A stretch of 64,000 nucleotides of DNA from Diplolepis rosae (Eukaryota > Arthropoda > Insecta > Hymenoptera > Diplolepididae). This document shows, one piece after another, positions 10,908 to 22,300 of the stretch. The notes below the pieces were generated by a model, which was not told the DNA's origin, made no database searches, and saw only the letters and a list, made by a program, of their open reading frames with translations. Where the stretch lies: contig JAPYXD010000686.1 of the NCBI GenBank assembly GCA_030998225.1, positions 3,410,001 through 3,474,000 of the forward strand, in the 5' to 3' direction. Every line of letters starts with the position of its first letter. Within the stretch, counting starts at the first letter, position 1. Both the position numbers and the translations under genes were made by a program.

Positions 10908-12431
10908 TTAGTCGGCGATACCAGCACCATAGAGTTGACCTTGTAAGTTGCTATTTTCATGTTCTTCTGCTTTTCTCGATGATTTCAAAGACATGCGAGC
11001 CGCTCTCGCCTCTTCAGTCAATGAGCGCTCGGAGTAGTCGATGCGCGTCTGGTCAGCTTCTATGCAAAAGTTGTAGCAGTTTTCTCCAATTGTGATGCCC
11101 AGTACTTTCATTACATTTATAACACTTAAAAGTTCGTCGCTCAAGATGCATACGGCAAGGTCAGAGCAAATAGTCAGCACTTTTAAGCCACTTGATACAC
11201 TTTTTGGAGACATTGACCATAGCGCCGCGTTGAAACTTGCGTTGTTGTTTTGTGTGTATCCCCCTAAGCAGCGGTACAGTAACTCATCTTTGGTCAATTC
11301 TTCATATATTGGCTTGATTGCTTCGTATATGTCACTATTAAGAGGCCGATTATGTTCGTAATCATTCAAATTGTCGTCGGCCTTTGCTCACTGCCATGAA
11401 CACCACGAATCGATGCCGGGAGGACAGTTGTCTTGCTGCGGTTGCTCATCGGTTAATAACTTGTGCAAAAGCGTTGCCCAAAGATCATTCTTCATTCCTG
11501 CGATCGATTGAGGATTCCGACGAATCGCCAAGCCATAATATTTACTCAGCTCTTCGAGTAATTTTCCAGTGAGTTTGCCTTTGCCGCCTAAACCTTTTTT
11601 GGTTTTCACTAGATTACGTAGGCGAGTGTTCATGTGTTTTTGCACGTGGCCGATTCATTGTTTCTTCTCGACTTGTATATTCAACTCTTTGTACAGGGCC
11701 AAATCTGTAATCACTTTGTGAGTCTTGCAATCGTCACCTTCAACGTATTATACGTAAGGCTTACCATACAAAGGTATCGAGCGAGCGAACATCTCTCTTC
11801 CCCCGTCGGTCTCCATTTTCCCTGCAGATCCTTTGTGATTCGCTTGACAGTCTTCTTGTTGTTTCTCATACCAATCAGCATATTCTTCCATGTCTTCTTT
11901 CGCCTTCCAATACTCGAAAGATTTGCAGTTACTTGATTTCACGGTAATATCAATAATTTTCACAATTATCCAGACAATCAGCGTCATCACGCCATACAAC
12001 GATAAAAATCTTCTCTTCCTCCAAGTTCCGTCGCCAGAAACTGTGATTCCATTTGTCTGTCCTTTTTCAGCAGACACCTTTATCTCTTCTTTAGTTGCTC
12101 TTCTCATACTGGCGTTGCGCACGCTTTCTGTTGCGACGCCAACCGTTTTCACAAGAGAATCGTAGAATGACTGAAATGATGGCCGAGAAATATCCATGAA
12201 TGCACAAAATTTTCTAAAGCTATTCAAACCGACTCCTAATAAACGCATCGTCAATATAATCCGGCGATTAATTTCGTAACCGTTTTTAATAAATGGACTA
12301 TTTGGAACACTCGCAGTCACTTTTTCCCCAGTTCTTTTAGCACACGATGCACAAACAATGTCAATTTTGAAACCCAAGCCACGCTTTGATGATTGATGAA
12401 ACTCTACCTTTGAATGGCACTCTCGACACAC
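10908..12431 (-). pseudogene. Mutator-like transposase pseudogene, copy 1
   Basis: A single minus-strand frame runs from 12431 to 10908, interrupted only by in-frame stops (TAA at 11748-11750, a TGA near 11655, TGA at 11388-11390). The N-terminus has a CXXC zinc ribbon (MCREC...CASC). Next comes the helical DNA-binding part, then the catalytic core start SGDGTWRKRRFLSLYG, typical of insect Mutator-like transposases (the Asp of GDGTW being catalytic). The C-terminal signature LGGYTQNNNASFNAALWSMSPK and the terminal QLYGAGIAD are both present. It would cut and paste its own DNA. Because the lesions I see are nonsense changes with no frameshift, decay is fairly recent or the stop-bearing family spread as such. 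No terminal inverted repeats were found. Confidence 0.85.
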
Positions 12432-12548
12432 AGCATTCTACGAGATAGTTGAAAAAACAGACACAAATGCAATGAATCAATAACTAAACTTCAGATCAAC
12501 AGTCACTTCTGGCCTAGCAGCGTTTTCTAATTTTTTCGCAGACACACT

Positions 12549-13646
12549 TGTTACATCCCGAGCAAAAGGCGAGGGTAGGTTGGATTTTTGGATGTAAGGG
12601 AGGCGATTAGCTGATTATATCAGGTTGGTAAGGCCTGATAATTTATTTCTGTTTGTGGGTACGTTGTCACTTGTCAGGTCTACGGGCCCTGAGTTGTTCA
12701 CAATGATAATAAAACACTGAATATACAAATAAATGAAATAATTTATTATAAATAAATAAGATTCTGTGCAAGTTTTCACACAGGATGATACTTAGGTGGT
12801 AACTTACTTGTCTACCTGTTAATTTAGAGGGCATAAGAGAGAATTGTCGTTTTTTAATCCTATAATTGCAAGTCAACGGCACAAATCCTTGCAGGATAGT
12901 TGGGTTTCGTTTGAGTCTCTGTAAAGTAGCAAAACAACGATAAATCTTGCAGGAGGTATGGTGTAAGGGATGCAAGTCCACCAGAAACTGATGCGATCAA
13001 TTATCCGCTTACGTATCTTGCTAAGTACACGAGAAATGAATCAAACAAATTATGATTAATAATCGATTACCAATGATCAATCAATCAATATTTCATTTGT
13101 GATCCATGATCAATAATCGACTTTCATCTATTGATCTCGATTGATTATCAGCAATCAGTAGGCAATAGCACCAATAATAATATATTATTATGATTATTGA
13201 AATATTAATAACCGAGATGTTAATAATAATTGTAATATTATACCATTATGATAATAATTAATTATAACAGTTGTCTACATATAATAGTTAGACATTATAT
13301 TTAATGAGGCTGTGCTAATAACTTCTCATTCTCTCATTAGGTTATTAGCACAGCGTTACTACTTTATCAGCACGCGGTGTGAGTTACTGACTCATTACCA
13401 CGGGTGCAATTACCATATAGACAGAGCGCTGTTCTTCTTTATCAATTATTACCATGTATTAAACCGATTCGTCGACGTGAGGTATACATTGGTTTACCTT
13501 ATGCGCACAGCCACTCGGTGCACATGATAATTCACCATAGCAACACTATTGTATTTAAATAATTTCTTCCTCGCTCTCCTCGGTGTGTGGCGTGTTGCCC
13601 TTGCACCGGGGCAATGTAAAAATTTTGAAGTTACTGGGATGTAACA
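12549..13646 (-). repeat. Solo LTR, family A, with CACT target duplication
   Basis: A 1098-bp unit with ends TGTTACATCCC and GGGATGTAACA, flanked on both sides by CACT (12545-12548, 13647-13650), the 4-bp duplication expected for Gypsy integrases. In the reverse orientation it matches copy 1 at 2577-4566. No internal retroviral genes flank it, so it is a solo LTR left by LTR-LTR recombination. It is rich in TGATCAAT/ATTGATTG words near 13050-13160. Confidence 0.85.
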
Positions 13647-13650
13647 CACT

Positions 13651-14820
13651 AACACCTGATAAATCTGTTCCTGCCTCGAAACGATTCGGAGGACGTTTTT
13701 TTCCTATTTTTCTCCTACGGAGGATGAACTTTGTATCTTTTCGAAAAGCACAACCGACTTTATCCAATCCCATATTGAATTAACTTTCTCAAAAGTAAAC
13801 GTATAACTTTCAAATACAAATTTCAAATTAGCGTGATTGAGCGTGTTGTAACGGCTAAACTGACGCCACGCTAATACACTAACACGAATACGGTTGAAAC
13901 TATTGCCAGTGCCACCTTTAAGTGCCTGTGTATACTATTTACTTTTAAGAAGTCTCTCGAGAAATTCTGAGATAATTAATTTGCCATGGGGTCAGATGCT
14001 TAAGCAGTTTTCTATGTAATAATCATAGAAATTGGTAAAGGCAAACGTTTCGGCCACAAATGGGGGCCCTCTTCAGTGCCAAAAATTTGAAATTTGCATT
14101 AAAAATAGTAATTATAACCTAAGCAAGCAAAATCCATGCAACTTAATAATTATTTTGTTTTTTTTTGTTTTTTTCCTATAATAAATTTATTTAGAAGATA
14201 GAATTAGAGCATGCGAATAGACCTTCCAGTACCGTCCTCATACAGAAGTCCTCTCCTGACAGATTCGTGGAAAATGTGAATTGCGGAACGCACCACCTCA
14301 AAGACACACAACCACAATTAATTCCAAATAAAAGCACAGAATATAAATGCAATCGTGAATCCTCGATGAAGAACGCACAGCACAACAAACACACGCACGA
14401 AACCGAGAAGTTAAGGGTGAGTTTAAACCGGTAAAATTTGAATTTGGGAAACAAAATTTCTTCTTCTCTTTTCGAGCACGAAGTCGACAGACCGTTTGGT
14501 AGTCTGCCACTCCGCTTTAAGACTGACAGAAAACTAAAGTAGAAAATATTGAGAGTTTTCTGTATAGGAGAAAACTTTTATGAAGAGTCAGGTTACAACG
14601 CCAAAAAGTATGCACATTCAAAAATCTTTTCAATGTTCCGGGCACTCGAGATTTCTATGTGCTCGAATGTTCGAGGGAAGCAAACCCCATACCACATATT
14701 CGAAGGAATTCGTCAGAAAAGTCACTCAAATCGGTACAGAAACACTCCATTGAACAGATTTTAGTACAGGCGTTAAGATGATCGCGAGTGAGGACATTTT
14801 TTGATAGAAAAGAATGATAT
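13651..14820. other. Non-coding stretch with Penelope-type motif
   Basis: No gene. On the minus strand near 14035-14085 the word CTGAAGAGGGCC...GGCCGAAACG occurs, a hammerhead-core-like signature of the kind known from Penelope-type terminal repeats. Between 14190 and 14510 there are short minus-strand frames without recognisable domains. Confidence 0.4.
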
Positions 14821-15034
14821 TGAGTTTTTGGTTATTTTGAATTAACATGTATGATATACGTGTAAAAAACGTTTCTTTACCAATACTTTTACGAAAGTAT
14901 TATATTCATAGTAGAAGCAATCCCGTAATGACATTACTAATCCTGTAGACGCGATTATTTTAAATTGACGTGTATGAAATACTCGTAAAAAAAGTTGTTG
15001 CCAGTACTTTTGGAGATATTGTATTTCTATTGAG
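14821..15034. repeat. Complex satellite, left flank
   Basis: Units with ACGTGTATGAAATACTCGTAAAAA, TTGCCAGTACTTTTGGAG and ATATTGTATTTCTATTGAG that recur at 28000-28560. The Gypsy element at 15035 is inserted here. Removing it and one TGAG restores the satellite phrase TATTGAGACAGTA. Confidence 0.8.
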
Positions 15035-16961
15035 TGTGACGTGACGATCACGCCGTGATCCCGGTTCCCTCCTGATCCTGTAAAGAAACAAAAAAATTGA
15101 TTAAATAAAATTGAACAGCATGCTGGCCGGAAGGGACTCACCGACTAGTAATTAAATAATATGTACTTAGCCTAAGAAACTATATATAAATGTGTTTAAT
15201 ATAAATTAAAAGAGTAGAAAATAAGTAAGACTAGGTAAGACTATTAGAAAATGTACATACCTTATAATAGTTTCACTAGATGCCCACAGCACCAAAAGGG
15301 TGGAGGACGTCGATTCGGCGTTTGTCCTGGTTCCAGTCGACGACGACATGTCCCCCGATGACAGCTGGACTCTCTAAAGAGGTTATGTAGACACAATCTA
15401 TATCACTATATATATTCACTCACCACTGTTTCACTACCGTCACGAAACCGAGAATCACCGTCCGGAATTGCAACCACGCGATCACAAGTAAACTAAATAT
15501 CGATCGACAATAATAAGTCAATCGAAGTGGGACTTCGCGGCAGACATACTGTCAACACTGACAGCTGCTAGGATAGTTCCCAGAGTAGCCGCGTGGGTAC
15601 GCTACCTCCCGGACAAAGTGCTCGTCTGCAGTAACATGAACGCCACCTGTCGACGGAATGAAGAAGTAGAGGGAGAAGAAGGAAGAGCGGACCGGTAGAA
15701 CTCGTCCGGGCAGCAAGCTGTCAACCATAATCAAGTACGTTTTCCAAATTAGTGTCTCTGCAACGTGATTCGGAAGAATAAATTGGTGCCGTACAGCTGA
15801 AGCGGGAAAAGCAGCCAAGAGAGCAATAAAGGACTTACACCGGAGCGTCTGGAACCCAGGTAGGCGTCCGATCACGTCCTCTCTCTCGACAAAAATTCAA
15901 AGCACGCTGAGGGCGGCCATGTTGTAAATTATAATATTAAATTTTTAGAGTAAAGTTAGTTAGAGAAAGTAATTGAAATTTGATTTAGAGTAAAGATTAG
16001 AAGTATAAATGTAAATTATAATATTAAATTTTTAGAGTAAAGTTAGTTAGAGAAAGTAATTGAAATTTGATTTAGAGTAAAGATTAGAAGTATAAATGTA
16101 AATTATAATATTAAATTTTTAGAGTAAAGTTAGTTAGAGAAAGTAATTGAAATTTGATTTAGAGTAAAGATTAGAAGTATAAATGTAAATTATAATATTA
16201 AATTTTCAGAGTAAAGTTAGTTAGAGAAAATAATTGCGATTCGATTAGAGTAAAGATGAGGAGTATAAATCTAAAATCCAGTGTATTAAAATTATAATGT
16301 AAAGGTAGCGTAGAGTAGACACTTGAGATCTGAGTTCAGATGTAGATGTTGTCAAGTTTCTTTTAACCTTGTGATTGAAGACAAGGACGCGATCAGAAAT
16401 AAGTATCAATAAGTAGGGAGAAATTCTAAGTTGCTAATGCCGTATTTTAAGTCGTATTTTGCAATATTTGAGTAAACATGAATTTAGATAGATATAGTTT
16501 TAAGCATTTAGAGATCTTGCCGTTTAGACTAGTAGTTCCTGAACTTCCAACTTTAAATAAGTTTGGCTATTGTGATGTGTGATTGCTGTAAGGAAGCAAT
16601 GGATATTATTCTGATTACTATTTTATTAATAAATTGAGCTATTGTTATTTTATTCATATCAAGCCTATACGTGCATTATTCATTTCAGGAGTTCCATTAT
16701 TTTTGTGTTCGACCTATCCAAGTGTTCGCCCCCACGTTCCCCTCTACCGACTTAACCGGGAATACTAGAACTTTATTAAGCATTATAATTTGTTAAGAAT
16801 TTAGGCGAGATTGGAATTGTTGGAAGTAAAGTTAAAGTTGGAGAAATTGATTTGAGTCGGTACTAGAGATTAGTACCTGGCGCCCTGCAAATAAGATCAC
16901 GTTGGGCATTTGTGCGGCACTTTCGCTGGCGTCTTCCCTCGTTAGTGAGACTGTCGTTACA
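15035..16961 (+). repeat. 5' LTR of the young Gypsy element
   Basis: Starts TGTGACGTGACG, ends CTGTCGTTACA. It contains an 87-bp unit repeated four times (15924-16271, the fourth diverged) with TTAGAGTAAAGTTAGTTAGAG. The promoter and poly(A) site are expected here but I could not place them firmly. The 107-codon minus frame at 15552-15875 is duplicated in the 3' LTR and shows no domain. Confidence 0.95.
15924..16271 (+). repeat. 87-bp tandem repeats in 5' LTR
   Basis: Unit starts at 15924, 16011, 16098 and 16185 give an exact 87-bp period. Three units look identical and the fourth is diverged (TTTTCAGAG, AATTGCGATTCG). The same array is in the 3' LTR at 25612-25959. Confidence 0.93.
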
Positions 16962-16966
16962 AAATT

Positions 16967-16984
16967 TGGCGCCCAACGTGGGGC
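16967..16984 (+). promoter_or_regulatory. Primer-binding site, tRNA-Lys(CUU) type
   Basis: TGGCGCCCAACGTGGGGC, 18 nt, lies 5 nt after the 5' LTR end. Its reverse complement GCCCCACGTTGGGCGCCA matches the 3' end plus CCA of insect tRNA-Lys(CUU) as I know it, which would prime minus-strand DNA synthesis. Confidence 0.9.
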
Positions 16985-17390
16985 CACACTTGGAATAGGA
17001 GGGAAATTTCACTTTACATTATTTCACTCATTCGTCTGTATATATGTGTCTTTTCGACTTCTACTGCATGAAACCCATATGACGTCAAACATTCAGCGTA
17101 ATAAATCATTTAAGTGGGTTCGATACATATTTCACTAGGCTAATGAAAATATCATGGTAATGGAGGAGGCCATTTTGGATTATTAATTCCTTTTGCATCT
17201 TCATGAACATTGGTGACGGAAATCATATTATAGAGAAATACCAAATATAGTTTAAATCTATTCCAGCTTGTCAATGCGTTCGGCTATACAATTCATAATT
17301 ACAAAGAATTACGGATTTTGGATTTACGTCTATCTTAATAAGAATTTTTGCCGTGTGATAGTAAGATTAGGTTATTGAAATTTAGCGAGC

Positions 17391-18788
17391 ATGGCAACTA
17401 ATATGGAGGAGTCTACAGTACATATCGATCAAATCTGGGCCGAGACTACGGATACCGTAATTTCGTGGGTTAGTGCACTTTCGGAGGAGGACCTAATGAA
17501 GGTCATTCGCTATTTTCGTTTGAGTACAGAAGGTAAAGAGGGAGAACTAAGATGGCGGGTTATTCGGTTTCACCAACACTGCAAGCTGATGAACGTAACA
17601 TGGGACGATGCAATCGACTTTACAAATGGTCCAGCTCATGGAATCCATGACGTAACAGCGACAGTTTCATACGAGCCAACCCTAATAAATGCACCGCCAT
17701 TAACTGAAACGCCTCATATAGCAATAGGTCAAAGGCACGCGCCCATAAATAGCGATACAGTGAATTTAGATACCGTCGATACGACTCCAATTAGCAGGTC
17801 AACGATGTTTCCGTCGGCTTTCCGAGGAATAACGACAATAGCTCCGACTAGAACCATTCCTCAGCAGACATGCAGACCAAATACCGAGCAACACGGAAAT
17901 TCTCCGTCACGATCGTCAGAGTCTTCCAGCTGTCACTCTTACGCTACAGCTATACAGCTCTTGCCTACTAATCCCTTTTTAGATCCACCTTCACCGGAAG
18001 AACTAAATATGCCGCGAAATTCGACATTGTTTGAGGGTCAACAACCCATAGTGCCGTCATCGGTTTTGCATCCGACTAACCCCTTCAGATACGGATACAC
18101 GGGCGGTAGTGTACCACAGAGCTATCATAACCTATCGAGCCATATTACTCCGAGTGTAAACGTGCTTGAGTGTGTCCGCAAATGGAATATTAGCTATTCG
18201 GGTAAGAAAGATAGTAGCGCAGAAGAATTTCTAACTAGGGTACAAGAATGCCGCAGGGGTAGTGCATTATCAGACAACGCCCTCCTGGAGGCAATGCCGC
18301 ATTTGTTCAAGGGTGGTGCTCGTCATTGGTTTAGGCTTCTAGAGGACCAGATAAAGACCTGGCCCGAATTCGTAAGAGCTTTTAGGAAAAGATTTGTCGC
18401 CGTTAATTTTCAATTCAAAATAAAAGAGGAAGCCCGTCGGCGAACCCAAGGAAAGGACGAGCCGATCTCCGAGTATTTACAAAATCTTCGGTTGATTCTT
18501 AGACGGTTTGATCCTCCCATTAGTGAGAGAGAGCAATTGCAGCTCGCTTACTGCAACCTCCATCCGCAATACAGAGCCTCAATTCCGCATCGCGAATTCG
18601 GTTCGTTTGAAGAGTTAGAAACGGCAGGAGAGCTTTACGAAGCATCTCTAGCAATGGCTAAGACTTATCTGCCACCGCCATGCGCGGAGGATAGCGTCTT
18701 GCCCGAATTAGCGTATTCCGGTCACAAAGAAAGAGTTAGGGCGGTTGCAAGCAGCCGGTGCCGTGCCTATAGAAACCCAGAAAATTAG
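17391..18788 (+). CDS. gag: Gag (capsid) of the young Gypsy element
   Basis: 465 codons. Residues about 1-70 are helical and charged, 80-250 are Ser/Pro/Thr-rich and probably disordered, and about 258-430 form a retrotransposon Gag capsid core (VRKWNISYSGKKDSSAEEF, then FKGGARHWFRLLEDQIKTW and DEPISEYLQNLRLILRRFD). It assembles the particle that packages element RNA. The ATG at 17391 follows about 430 nt of leader after the LTR. Unlike most Gag proteins it lacks zinc knuckles in its own frame. These lie in the next ORF, one base further on (+1), with a 77-nt window (18712-18788) in which both frames are open. Either a programmed +1 shift or a recent indel separates them. Confidence 0.92.
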   Translation: MATNMEESTVHIDQIWAETTDTVISWVSALSEEDLMKVIRYFRLSTEGKEGELRWRVIRFHQHCKLMNVTWDDAIDFTNGPAHGIHDVTATVSYEPTLINAPPLTETPHIAIGQRHAPINSDTVNLDTVDTTPISRSTMFPSAFRGITTIAPTRTIPQQTCRPNTEQHGNSPSRSSESSSCHSYATAIQLLPTNPFLDPPSPEELNMPRNSTLFEGQQPIVPSSVLHPTNPFRYGYTGGSVPQSYHNLSSHITPSVNVLECVRKWNISYSGKKDSSAEEFLTRVQECRRGSALSDNALLEAMPHLFKGGARHWFRLLEDQIKTWPEFVRAFRKRFVAVNFQFKIKEEARRRTQGKDEPISEYLQNLRLILRRFDPPISEREQLQLAYCNLHPQYRASIPHREFGSFEELETAGELYEASLAMAKTYLPPPCAEDSVLPELAYSGHKERVRAVASSRCRAYRNPEN

Positions 18789-19323
18789 CTCGCAACGGCG
18801 AGATAGAGTTGCCAAAAATTCGAAAAAGAGAAATACACAAACAGGCAATGTCAAGTCGAGACTAGGTGAAGTTAACAACCCCAGCAGTCCATGCGCTTTG
18901 ACAAACCCGATTTCTCAGACGCCAATTATTCCAACCCCTAATATGATGGGATATCCACCACCTGGTTATCCACCCTTTGGATATTACCCTAATATATCTC
19001 ACCCTCCATTTGGACCGACTGCGTTTAGTTATAGTACGTCTGAGTCAGCACCCATGCAGAACACGGACACATTCCCAACTGCAGCGGTCACTGACAGAGT
19101 AAAAGCCCGTCCGATTCCTCCAGCCCGGTCCCCTCCCACGAATCCAACCGCTAGGATCGTGAGAAGTGAGCGGCGCCCCGGTTGTTGGAACTGTTTAGAA
19201 ACCGGACATTATTATACGGCCTGTACAAAGCCTAAGCAACGGTTTTGTCATGCCTGCGGCGAGCCCGGTCAACTCGCCAGGAGCTGTAGCGGGTGCTCCG
19301 GACCCAGACCGGGAAACGAGTAG
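18745..19323 (+). CDS. Gag nucleocapsid frame with CCHC zinc knuckles
   Basis: 192 codons from the first ATG, but the frame is open from 18712 and is probably entered from gag rather than started here. It is Pro/Tyr-rich (MGYPPPGYPPFGYYPN) and then has two zinc knuckles: CWNCLETGHYYTAC (residues about 147-160, perfect CX2CX4HX4C) and CHACGEPGQLARSC (about 169-182), in which the His is replaced by Gln. It binds and packages RNA. It ends at TAG 19321-19323, four bases after the slippery heptamer GGGAAAC that leads into pol. Confidence 0.9.
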   Translation: MQAAGAVPIETQKISSQRRDRVAKNSKKRNTQTGNVKSRLGEVNNPSSPCALTNPISQTPIIPTPNMMGYPPPGYPPFGYYPNISHPPFGPTAFSYSTSESAPMQNTDTFPTAAVTDRVKARPIPPARSPPTNPTARIVRSERRPGCWNCLETGHYYTACTKPKQRFCHACGEPGQLARSCSGCSGPRPGNE

Positions 19324-22300
19324 AGACTGGTGATCATAGGGTCCGATCCACCAGTCCTCTTGTAAATAGGATCCCTTCGAGTTCTGTAGAGTTGAGGTTA
19401 AGTGAGCAAATAAATGCCGTCCATGGAGATAGGAGACTGCACATTACAGTCTATATAGAAGGACGGAAAGTTCACGGTTTGTTCGATCCAGGCTCTTGCT
19501 GCACCTATGTAGGTAAGCGAGCTTTGGAAAAATTTAGTACAGTTTTAGAGAAAATTTCACAGCAGTCGCGCCCCGGAATAATATACCCGAATGGAGTTAT
19601 AGAGGAGACAGCAGGACAGATCGATTTACCTGTTAAATTTTTAGGTTATAAGCATTTAGTGCCGATTCGTTTTGCCCCCACACTCGATTGTGAAGTGTTA
19701 TTATTAGGGCATGATTTTGCAGAAATTTTTGATTTTGAAATCAAGTTCAGGTATCGAATTTGGAGAGTAGGAGAAGGCTTGTGGCGTTCCTACGAAGGGA
19801 ATGTAGTGCAAGCACCTCGAACTCCGAGTGACATACGGTCAAAGGAGAAGGGCCTAGCCCAGCGATACTCTCCGTGCGCTGGTCTAAAGGAGCTAGAACC
19901 CAATCAAGCTCAGTACCTGCAGGATTTCTTAACTAGAAAGATTCCACCGTTGCCACAGAAACTTCCAGCGACTCCACTAGCCCAACACGTAATCGACGTG
20001 CAGGGCCACCCACCGATTAAACAAAATTGCCATAGGTGCTCACCTAAGGTAATGGATGCGCTGCGCGAAGCAGTGGAAAAGCTAGAAGAACAGGAGTTGA
20101 TAGAACGGTCTGTGAGTGAGTGGTGCAATCCTACTGTCATGGTAAAGAAAGCAGATGGCGGTTATCGCCTATGCATAGATTTCAGAAAGCTTAACGAAGT
20201 AGCGAAGAAGGATGCATATCCGATGCGAAACATGAGTGATATCCTGGATAAGCTCCGATCAGCCCGGTATATTTCTAAGATAGATTTGAGTCAGGCGTTC
20301 CACCAAATACCACTGTCAGAGGACAGTAAACAATACACTGCTTTTGCCGTCCCAGGGAAGGGCCTATTCCAGTATAAGCGAATGCCGTTTGGACTATCTG
20401 GGTCACCAGCTTCCTTCCAAAGACTTTTGGACAGGTTGATAACACCTGAATTCGAGCCATATGCCTTTGCATATCTTGACGACATTATTGTAGTCGGAGA
20501 ATCCTTTGAAGAGCATATGCATTGGTTGGAAAAGGTCTTAGAAATTATAGTTAAGTCAGGACTCACGATTAACCGTGAAAAAAGCGAATTTTGCGCAAAT
20601 CAGGTTAGATATCTCGGTTATTTAGTAGATCAACAAGGCTGCCACGTAGATCCGCAAAAGACGGAGCCGATTATGAACTACCCACCTCCAAAAACGTTGA
20701 AGCAGCTCAGACGCTTTCTAGGGATGGTGTCTTGGTACCGTCGATTCATGCAAGATTTCGCAACTAGGGCAGAGCCCCTGTTACGCCTTCTTAAGAAAAG
20801 TCGTAGATTTATATGGGGAGAAGAACAGCAGAAAGCTTTCGAAGCTCTGAAAAAAGTTTTAACCGCCGCTCCCATTTTAGCGCGTCCGGAATTCGAATCG
20901 CCGTTTCGTGTACAGACAGATGCCAGCAGCACCGGTCTGGGAGCCGTTCTGACACAAGTGATAGACGGTGAAGAACGCGTAATCGCGTATGCCAGTCGTA
21001 CTATGACTCCTGCTGAGAGAAATTACACGGTTACCGAGCAAGAATGCTTGGCAGTCGTGTGGGCGGTAAAGAAATTTCGAGCCTATTTGGAGGGCTACCA
21101 CTTTGAAGTGATAACGGACCATAGCAGCTTGCGTTGGCTGTATGGGCTCAAGGATCCTTCTGGTAGGTTAGCTAGATGGGCTCTTCAACTGCTACAGTAT
21201 GACTTTACCATAACACACAGGAAAGGTGCCCTACACCACGTTCCTGACGCCCTCTCAAGGATGTATGAACCAGACCCACTTGCCGTGTCGACCATTGCGG
21301 AAACCGATGATCCATGGTACTTGCGTAGGTTACAGATGGTCCCCGAAATGCCGAAACAATTTCCCGATTGGAAGGTGGAAGACGGGCGATTATACTGTCA
21401 CCGACCGAATGCGTTTACAGATCCGATCATACCAGACCTAGAAGCCTGGAAATTAGTCTTGCCGTTAGATTTAAGAAATAAAGCCATCGAGGAGGCACAC
21501 GCAATGCCTGCCTCTGGTCATTTAGGTATTGAGAAAACCCATGCGCGGTTAGCACTTTTGTATTATTGGCCAGGTATGTTCCGTGATGTGGCCACTTACG
21601 TCAGAGCGTGCCAGGTCTGTCAACAGATGAAAGTTGAACAAGCCGGACCGGCCGGACTTATGGGTAAAAGGGTCATTGAGCAACCGTGGACTATAGTGGC
21701 TGCAGACATAATGGGACCATTCCCACTTAGTCGTGCAGGTTTTAGTTATGTCCTAGTTTTCCAGGACATGTTTACAAAATGGATAGAAATCATTCCGCTT
21801 AGGAAAGCCAATGGTAGATCTGTCCAGAAAGCGTTCGAAGATGCCGTAGTATTTAGATGGGGAACCCCGGAGATTTTGTTTACAGATAATGGTACGGAGT
21901 TTGTGAACAACCTTATCGCTAAAGCAGCGGCTGAATTAGGAATTCATCACACAACTACTCCGCCCTATCACGCACAAGCGAATCCAGTAGAAAGGGTGAA
22001 CAGAGTCCTTAAGACAATGATCGCTTCATTTATTGAAAATGATCACAGAAGTTGGGATAAGCACCTTCCTGACTTCCGCTTCGCGTATAACACCGCGGTC
22101 CACAGTTCGACTCACGTATCACCAGCGTTCCTAAATTTTGGTAGAGAGCCTAGATTGGCTAAATCATTAAAAGTAAAAGAAGAAGGAAACCCCATAATAA
22201 CACCATTAGCTGCAGAAGATTGGGAGGATAGAGTTAAGCGACTTCCGGCATTGAGAGATTTAGTTACACATCATTTAGATATATCGTCGGACCGTCAAGC

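Noticed and set aside
15552..15875. 107-codon minus frame in the LTR, repeated at 25240-25563
   Set aside because: Present twice only because the LTR is duplicated; no domain and no start context.
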